This document shows, in pieces, positions 57,880 through 64,000 of a stretch of DNA of 64,000 nt. The notes beneath the pieces were generated by a model. That model was not told the origin of the DNA and did no database searches. It saw only the letters and a program-made list of their open reading frames with translations. This DNA comes from Aplidium turbinatum. Lineage: Eukaryota > Chordata > Ascidiacea > Aplousobranchia > Polyclinidae. Both the position numbers and the translations under genes were made by a program. The stretch is taken from NCBI GenBank assembly GCA_918807975.1, contig OU964918.1, positions 33,526,477 through 33,590,476 on the forward strand. The letters are read 5' to 3'. The number at the start of each line of letters is the position of its first letter. Position 1 is the first letter of the stretch.

Positions 57880-58490
57880 TCGATCGCTAGTCCCCCCGAC
57901 CCATCTGGGCGAACCTGCCTCAACGTCTGGCCAGTGCACATCAGTGCTCGTTGGTTCAACGTCAACACTTTTCCAGTAAGTAAAGCATACAATATATTCC
58001 CACATACCTTCTTTTTTTTTTACACCAATTAATTGAGCCTTTGCTCCAGATTTTTATATAATTTTCGTCTCTCACGAGTATTCAAATCGTCCTTGTAGCT
58101 AAGCTTCTCTTTCTCGTGGGAGACCCCAAAGTTTATCCGCTCTGCCTACGGGCAGACCGGGTATAGGAGTCAAACGTACCTGTGTTACGGTCTCGTGATG
58201 GAGACGTGGGCGCTGCCTGGCTTTATAAAATTTCTGTCGCCGGCCCGTCGTGAGCTGACCTTTTTGCGTTTGCAGAAAGCTAAGCCCGTCTCCCTGGCCC
58301 GTTCCGCCATTCTAACTTTTGCGGACGAGTCGCACAAAATTCTCGATCCACACTTTCCTTCCACAGGTACCTAGACTCCCCAGCCTGGCCCCCGCGACCT
58401 AAGCTGGTGGACTTCCTTCCGGGTGCATCGCCACCCCATAATCACGCCGCTCCCCGCCTCCACGGGGCGTGGCAGGCCGGTTCTTTAAAG
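57880..58490. other. GC-rich stretch of unknown origin
   Basis: Clearly richer in GC and CpG than the flanks, with stem-like segments (gggagaccc, ctgcctacgggcag, cctccacggggcgtggcagg). No long reading frame and no match to U1, U2, U6, 5S or tRNA that I recognise. It could be another part of the R2-like element next to it, or a promoter-type island. Confidence 0.35.
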
Positions 58491-59722
58491 TCTCTGACCT
58501 GGCTATGTTTATTGTGTTCTTCTCGCCGTGTCAATTATTTTGTACTCGTGCGTCGTTAATCAAAATAAAACAGTTCATCATTCTTTGGAAAACAAGGGCT
58601 GTTTTGCTAAAGTGTATGAAATCATCGAATATATTTTCCAAAACAAAGTGTTTTTTGTAGTATACAGGATTGTTTCAAGCCAAAAAAATTTTCAGTTAAT
58701 CAATTGCAGTAGACCAGTCACCAGCTGAAACAACTATTCGGCCAAAACGATCATTTATCAACATAGCTATGGATAGCATTCACAAACAGACGAACTTCAA
58801 AAGACTTACCCACTACCCAGCAATGTACAAGAAATATTTTACATTTTTCAAGCTGTTTCATACTGCTTATGATTATGAAAACAGAAACAGTCGGTTCAGG
58901 TTTTTAATGGTAACTGCGTGTGCGTGCTACTTCATGTAATTCGCTCTTGTTTTTTTTGCTTGGCATTGACGACTTTTGGGGTATTAGGGAAAGGCGGGGC
59001 AATTTGAGCAGGTTTTTTTTTAAATCTTTTTTTTTTTATTTCACTAACTTTTTCGAAGACTCAAGTATTGCATTTCAAACACATGCTAATAAACCTAGTT
59101 TTAACCCTATCTGTAGCGACCGGGGTTTTATGAGGACGCCCCACTTTAGTAGTGAAATATTTCTCAGAAGGAAATATGCTAGAAATGTGAAATTTCTTGA
59201 CTTTTAATTTTTATTCATTGCGAATTTTCTAAACCTAGAAAAATGCACTGGTCATTTTTCTACCTTCCTGCCCTTCACAATAAGCATTTCGTCTCGGGTG
59301 GTTAGACAGTTTCGTGCAATGCTAGATATATGTAAATTAATATACCTGCAATATAAATGTTAGTGCAATTACTTTGAAATGTAAAAACGCCCAAAATACT
59401 TTTTATTTATGAGCAAAAGTAATGTTTTGTTTAGTTTATTAGCATTAATTCATGTTACTTCAAAAATTTCAATTTTGAAGTTATTTTTGGGAAAGTAGAA
59501 TAAAAACTGACTTTCTGATGTCTTTTTATCTCAAACACTTTATTTCAATAAATTTGGTGGGTGAAAAATTAATTTCTATAAGCACAATACACATGGCTAT
59601 TATCTTGTAAAATATTTTGGCTTTGATTTTCATAGCTTCCGTTATTAGCCATTAATTAGCACGGGCCAAGATAGCCCGTGCCGTGCTTTCCGCGTACGAT
59701 AACACCTCGTATTACGGTAGGG
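58491..59722. other. No gene seen
   Basis: AT-rich; contains a GGGGCAATTTGAGCAGG stretch near 58996 resembling the repeat-bearing element at 63.1 kb, but no defined ends. Confidence 0.4.
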
Positions 59723-59726
59723 TTAA

Positions 59727-62700
59727 CCCTATTTCCTGTGGGGGGGGGGTCGGTGGGGACTTGCTCCTTTTCAAAGCAATATCATTAAAGAACTACGCGA
59801 TCCACAGCTTTATAATTTCTTGACTTTTCCTAAAAATTATTCAAGTATTTATTCCGCTTTAAATGACGTTGCTATTGTCTATAGTTTTAGAGATATGGCA
59901 TGATTTTCATAACATACTCTAATATTTTAGCTTGCTACTAGCTAGCCCTTTTGTTTTCAAATTATACGGATTAATAGGATTACTGAGCGCCGCCGTGCGT
60001 GGAACTGCGACGCAGATATCTCATGAGTTGGCTTTGTTGTAAAGCATTCAACCGTAATGAGTCCGCCCTTTGTTTGCAAACTCGAGTTTTGAGTTGCTTT
60101 GATTAATCTTTTAATTACATCTGAGTTGCTTTGAAATTATCAGAGAGCATCCGATAAGCTATACTGAAAAAATGTAATTTTACGTTGTTTTCTATGGCGA
60201 ATACATTTTGTTTCTAACTTATAACAAGAAGCAGTAGGAAAATTCTTGCCAAAACTCTGTTTATCTCATAAAACAAACAGACTGATGTGGTAAGTTTCTT
60301 GATTTCTTGTCGGAAAGCAAGGAGTGCGTTCTTGACCCGCCAATAAACTTTTCCATGTACCTGTACACTTATATTCACATGAATGTTGTGAAAATGTTTT
60401 ATGAAAACGAGAGATTGATGGATATTGAAAAGAACTTGACACAGACTATCTAAACTGCTTGGCTTTTGTGGAAAAACACGCGCAGCTAAATTATTGTGCT
60501 TTGACAAGCATTGTGCATATTGTATCATCACTGAATCTTTACCTAAATGGTAATTTTGCAGTTGCTTGAGAGATTACAAAATTATTTTTTCTCTACGAGG
60601 ATTGAAAAGTTTTGATATATCTCAGCAGAAACACTATTAGGACCAACTCAATAATTTCAAACTTTTCATTCAAATGTTGATCTTCAAAAGCTTATTTTCA
60701 CAAAACGGTGTAGGCCTACATCTTTTTCTCCATAAATTTAGACGTTTGTGTCATTTGGAGCAAAGTTGTTTGTTGGGTTGAAAGAATCTGAAATCAATGC
60801 CTCGTTTGTGTAACGTATCGTAACGTAATCTATCAGTCAGCGCTTTTGTGCCTTTTTGTTTTCGAATACATTTCCGTGACAAAAGATTGGCTTTTGTAAT
60901 AACGCCATCAACCATAGAGTTGTATTCTCTGACTGCATCTCAATCGCTATGCCATACTCAGCAATTTTTCTAAAGCATTGTTACACAAAATGCATATCTG
61001 ACAAAAGAAGGGAAATACGTTGAATTGAATTATATTTTATACGGATCGTTTTCCTTGTCCTTGAAAAAAAGAAAGAACGATTTTTATCGTTTGGCATAAA
61101 AATATGTATATTGAGGTTCACCTTGGTTTGCATAATGAAAATCACCCCAAAGAATTGCTTGAAGTGATTTTTGCAGCTATTTGATCCTTCGCGATGATAT
61201 CAATTATAGTTTCCATCAGATGAAACCTGTTCAAACTATTTTTTTAAAACTATGGTTCATTCAAGAATATAATACTTTGTAAATATAGCTTACTTCATTT
61301 TTGCGTTTTTACTTCGATGTTTTCACAAGCAAGACTTTACACGAAACAAGTTATTTGCAACGTGAGTTGATTGACCATAGTAGCCTAAATAGACCAATAT
61401 GCTGTGGCCAAAACTTGATTACTTTTTATCAAAATGTTTGCACATTGGAAACAGCAATCACTTTGTTTCAAATCAGCAAATCACTTTTTGTCATTGGTTC
61501 AACGTTTGCAGACGTCTAATCTAATATACGACAAAATTGGTTTTCTGGGTCTTCGGTTCGGAAAAACATCATTATGATGTATTGTGACGTGGTTTATCAG
61601 CCAGCAGTAGTTTATGCGTCTTTTGTTTTTGGATGTGTGTCAATTACAAAAGATGGCTTTTGCAGTAACGCCATCAACCGCAAACTGCATCTAAAATGCT
61701 ATTTCAAAATTTGAACAGAAAGAAATCTTCTAATGCGTAATAAATAACTTGACACAAAATGCATGTCCAACAAATCAAAAAAAAATGTAGAAAACGTTAT
61801 TTTGCAAATCTAGTTAACAACATGAAAAAAAACACTTCAATGCTATTGACACAAACGTGCATTTTTAAAATATCAATAACCTTCAATTTTGCCCAAGGAA
61901 AAAGTCAACACTTTAGTGATTTTTTTGTTTTTTTACCACAATAGCATCGGCCTGAAAAATAATTTTTTCTCTTTTTCGTATCGTTATGCCACGACTTTGA
62001 GTTTGTCAGGCAGAACGGGAGTTCCATTTGGCAAACGACCTGTTCTATAACCTACCAACACGATTTGACTAAACGATTATTATCACTACATTTTGTCACA
62101 ACTGTTTGCAAAATTGTTTCATTCAAAGTGATCATTGTTGGTAAGTATTGAAACATTTCACTTTGGAATGCATCGTGACATAGTTTATCAGTAAGGAGTT
62201 TTAGACGCTCTTTGTTTTTGGAGTGCATGATGGCCTAAAATGGAACAAGCTCCTATAGAAGCAAGTCACTACCTTTGGATAGGTTGTTGTTCAAATACCA
62301 CGTGACACCACAGGCTACCTTACTTTTCTGTATTCAACCGCTACCCAGACAGCAAATCAGACACTTTTTACATCGATTCAACGTCTTTAGACGTTGAAAT
62401 AATGTTAAAAACGAATAAATAGCTTCCTGAGATGTGCTGTGAAATACAAAGTGTTTCTTGATCATGCATAACCAAATTCGACAGTGCGAATGTGAAAAAG
62501 TTTGCTTGATTTAGTTCCAATATCAAGTAATGACAGTACGTTTGAAAAAGTATAGACTATAAACATGTGGCTCAAAAAAAACTTGAAATAGTTTTTTTGT
62601 GGTGATTTTGTCTCATTCTCTGCAAATGTTGAAACAAAGCAAATTTTTTTTACAATGCCTCCGGCAAAACAACAAGCAAACGCGAGCAAACCCAATTACG

Positions 62701-63039
62701 ATTTCATTGAAGCGTGGACGACGTCTCCGCGTAAGAGATTAAAATCCACACAATGGAATTAACCCGTCACACTCAATTATAAGTTAATTACGAAGCAATT
62801 TCTCAAGTCAAATAAAAAATATGACCAACCATCAAATTATTTGATTTTTCAAGTTGCGCTGTTGAACAAATTGCAAAAGAGTTTCGATGTTATGTTGTCA
62901 GATAAATTATCTACACCATGTGAAAATTTGATTGATCTATCTTGCGTAGTTTTTGAGTTACACGAACTCAAAGTGATAGTGTCGAACCGACCCCCCCGTC
63001 CGCAAGTCAACTGGCCAAAATACGTCACAGGATAAAGGG
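59727..63039. mobile_element. TTAA-flanked piggyBac-like element, copy C (3.3 kb)
   Basis: Ends CCCTATTTCCTGTG and CACAGGATAAAGGG, both next to intact TTAA (59723-59726 and 63040-63043). G-runs lie inside each end, followed by GGGGGTCGGT on the left and ACCGACCCCCC on the right, a plan shared with copies A and B. There is no transposase; the interior holds three degenerate direct repeats (near 60802-60920, 61583-61690, 62164-62230) with the phrase AACGCCATCAACC in the first two. Confidence 0.82.
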
Positions 63040-63131
63040 TTAAGACAAAAATCGTTTGGTTTTATTTGTTATTTTGCACTGTATTCGAGTTTAAGTAACG
63101 ATTGCACAACATGCCCCAGATTATTTTTTCA

Positions 63132-63220
63132 GGGCAAGTTGTGCAGCACCATGGGGAAAGTTGTGCAGCACCATGGGGCAAGTTGTGTAGCACCATCGGG
63201 TAAGTTGAGCAACACTAGGA
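63132..63220. repeat. 22-bp tandem repeat x 4
   Basis: Four units of the type GGGGCAAGTTGTGCAGCACCAT. Inverted single copies of the core (GCACAACTTGCCC, GCACAACTTGCTCC) lie at 63725-63760, so the region 63100-63760 may be one transposon with repeat-bearing ends. Confidence 0.75.
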
Positions 63221-64000
63221 AAAATTAAGCAACATATTACGGCCAGCAAAAACACAGACAATTGCAACAAATCAGCTATTTTTAGATCGATTAAACTTTT
63301 CCAGACTTTGAAACTATGTAAAAATGGCTAATAGGCTATTATAACAATGGCGGTTTACATGAACTTTCAGCAAAATCAAAAAAACATTTGAGGCACTTAA
63401 AAATTCAATTCTCTTTAAAAATAATAGGTAAAAGTAAATACGTTGTTGTTGAAGCCGGGACCTAGGATCACTTTCTGAATTAGGAGAAGGTGATTTTCAG
63501 TCAAGCGATGTGCCAAAAGCCAAATGAGTGGGGAGGGTAACTTTGTATTAATCACCTTACATTCAAGTGTGTGTGTGGGGAGGGGGGTGAACACTCCATC
63601 ACCCTACATCCTAGCCCCTAGTTGAAGCTTCCGGGAAGCTAAAAATTAGATCTAGGCCTAATCTAATCTGAAACCATTCGTCAACTTGAGTTCAATAAAA
63701 AAACAAATAATGTTGTGCAGTGGCACAACTTGCCCTGTCATCAATTGCACAACTTGCTCCATTCACACTTTTTTCAAAGAACAGAAATTTTCAATAAAAC
63801 TAGCAAGTGTACGAAAAAATTTTAACTGCGAAAATACAACTACATCCTATGTCAACTGACCCCTACTGCTAAATTTGACTAGTTCTACTATGCATCCAAA
63901 AAAATCAAACTTTTGTTTGCATCCGAATTTAGATCCTAAGACCTAAACACCTTATATCGTTAATCAAGCCTAACTTGACCAAAAACTGATAACTGCGATT

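Noticed and set aside
59100-59720. Second TTAA-CCC end near 59112 (TTTTAACCCTATCTG)
   Set aside because: No inverted partner or G-run next to it; the true left end is at 59727.
1-64000. CRISPR arrays, operons, LTR or capsid-bearing elements
   Set aside because: The repeats seen are explained by transposon ends and tandem units; no gag, protease, integrase or envelope-like sequence and no paired long terminal repeats were recognised.

Overview
The window is AT-rich, intron-rich animal nuclear DNA. No prokaryotic gene organisation, rRNA or functional tRNA gene is visible. The only convincing host genes are two complete adhesion G-protein-coupled receptor (aGPCR) genes in head-to-tail tandem on the + strand (about 5.0-17.3 kb and 25.9-38.1 kb). 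Their last four coding exons match in order, intron phase and, for one exon, exact length (232 nt), so they are clearly paralogs. A signal-peptide exon with the same design (splice acceptor just before the ATG, phase-1 donor after the signal peptide) lies at 54980-55061 and may begin a third gene whose other exons I could not find. The splice acceptor directly before each start codon would fit an organism that uses spliced-leader trans-splicing. A marine invertebrate, perhaps a tunicate, is my best guess, but this is inference.

Each receptor has a signal peptide, a short Cys-containing N-terminal region built from phase-1 exons and matching no domain I recognise, a GAIN-like region ending in a GPS motif (C-Y-C-N-H-T/T), a tethered-agonist-like segment (TTVFAVLL or TTIFAVLL), seven membrane segments spread over three exons, and a short cytoplasmic tail.

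Most of the remaining sequence is transposon debris, much of it datable by intact target-site duplications (TSDs). It includes at least eight hAT-type elements with 8-bp TSDs (985-2178 with a nested 1502-1791; 21428-21975; 27461-28180; 31451-32129; 39452-39719; 48383-49110; 49308-50136; 52568-53215); two Mutator-like elements with tandem-repeat ends (12791-13914, with transposase remains, and 29914-30183); and three TTAA-flanked piggyBac-like elements (2777-3372, 24917-25522, 59727-63039). There is also a 3-kb element with long inverted ends and a decayed PIN-like/CXC protein (22549-25601), several long foldback repeats, LINE fragments of at least four kinds, and tRNA-derived SINEs. Nesting is common: element in element, and LINEs split by hAT or MITE insertions.

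Layout: 1-5.0 kb repeats; 5.0-17.3 kb receptor 1, whose introns hold a LINE-bearing inverted repeat and a Mutator-like element; 17.3-25.9 kb intergenic with a hAT MITE and the PIN/CXC element; 25.9-38.1 kb receptor 2, with LINEs, a hAT and Mutator MITE and a foldback in its introns; 38-55 kb repeat-rich intergenic DNA with one weak minus-strand terminal-exon candidate (46089-46366); 55-58.5 kb the possible third first exon, an R2-like LINE 3' end and a GC-rich stretch; 59.7-63.8 kb a 3.3-kb piggyBac-like element followed by a 22-bp tandem-repeat element. No retrovirus-like, Polinton or other capsid-bearing element was recognised.
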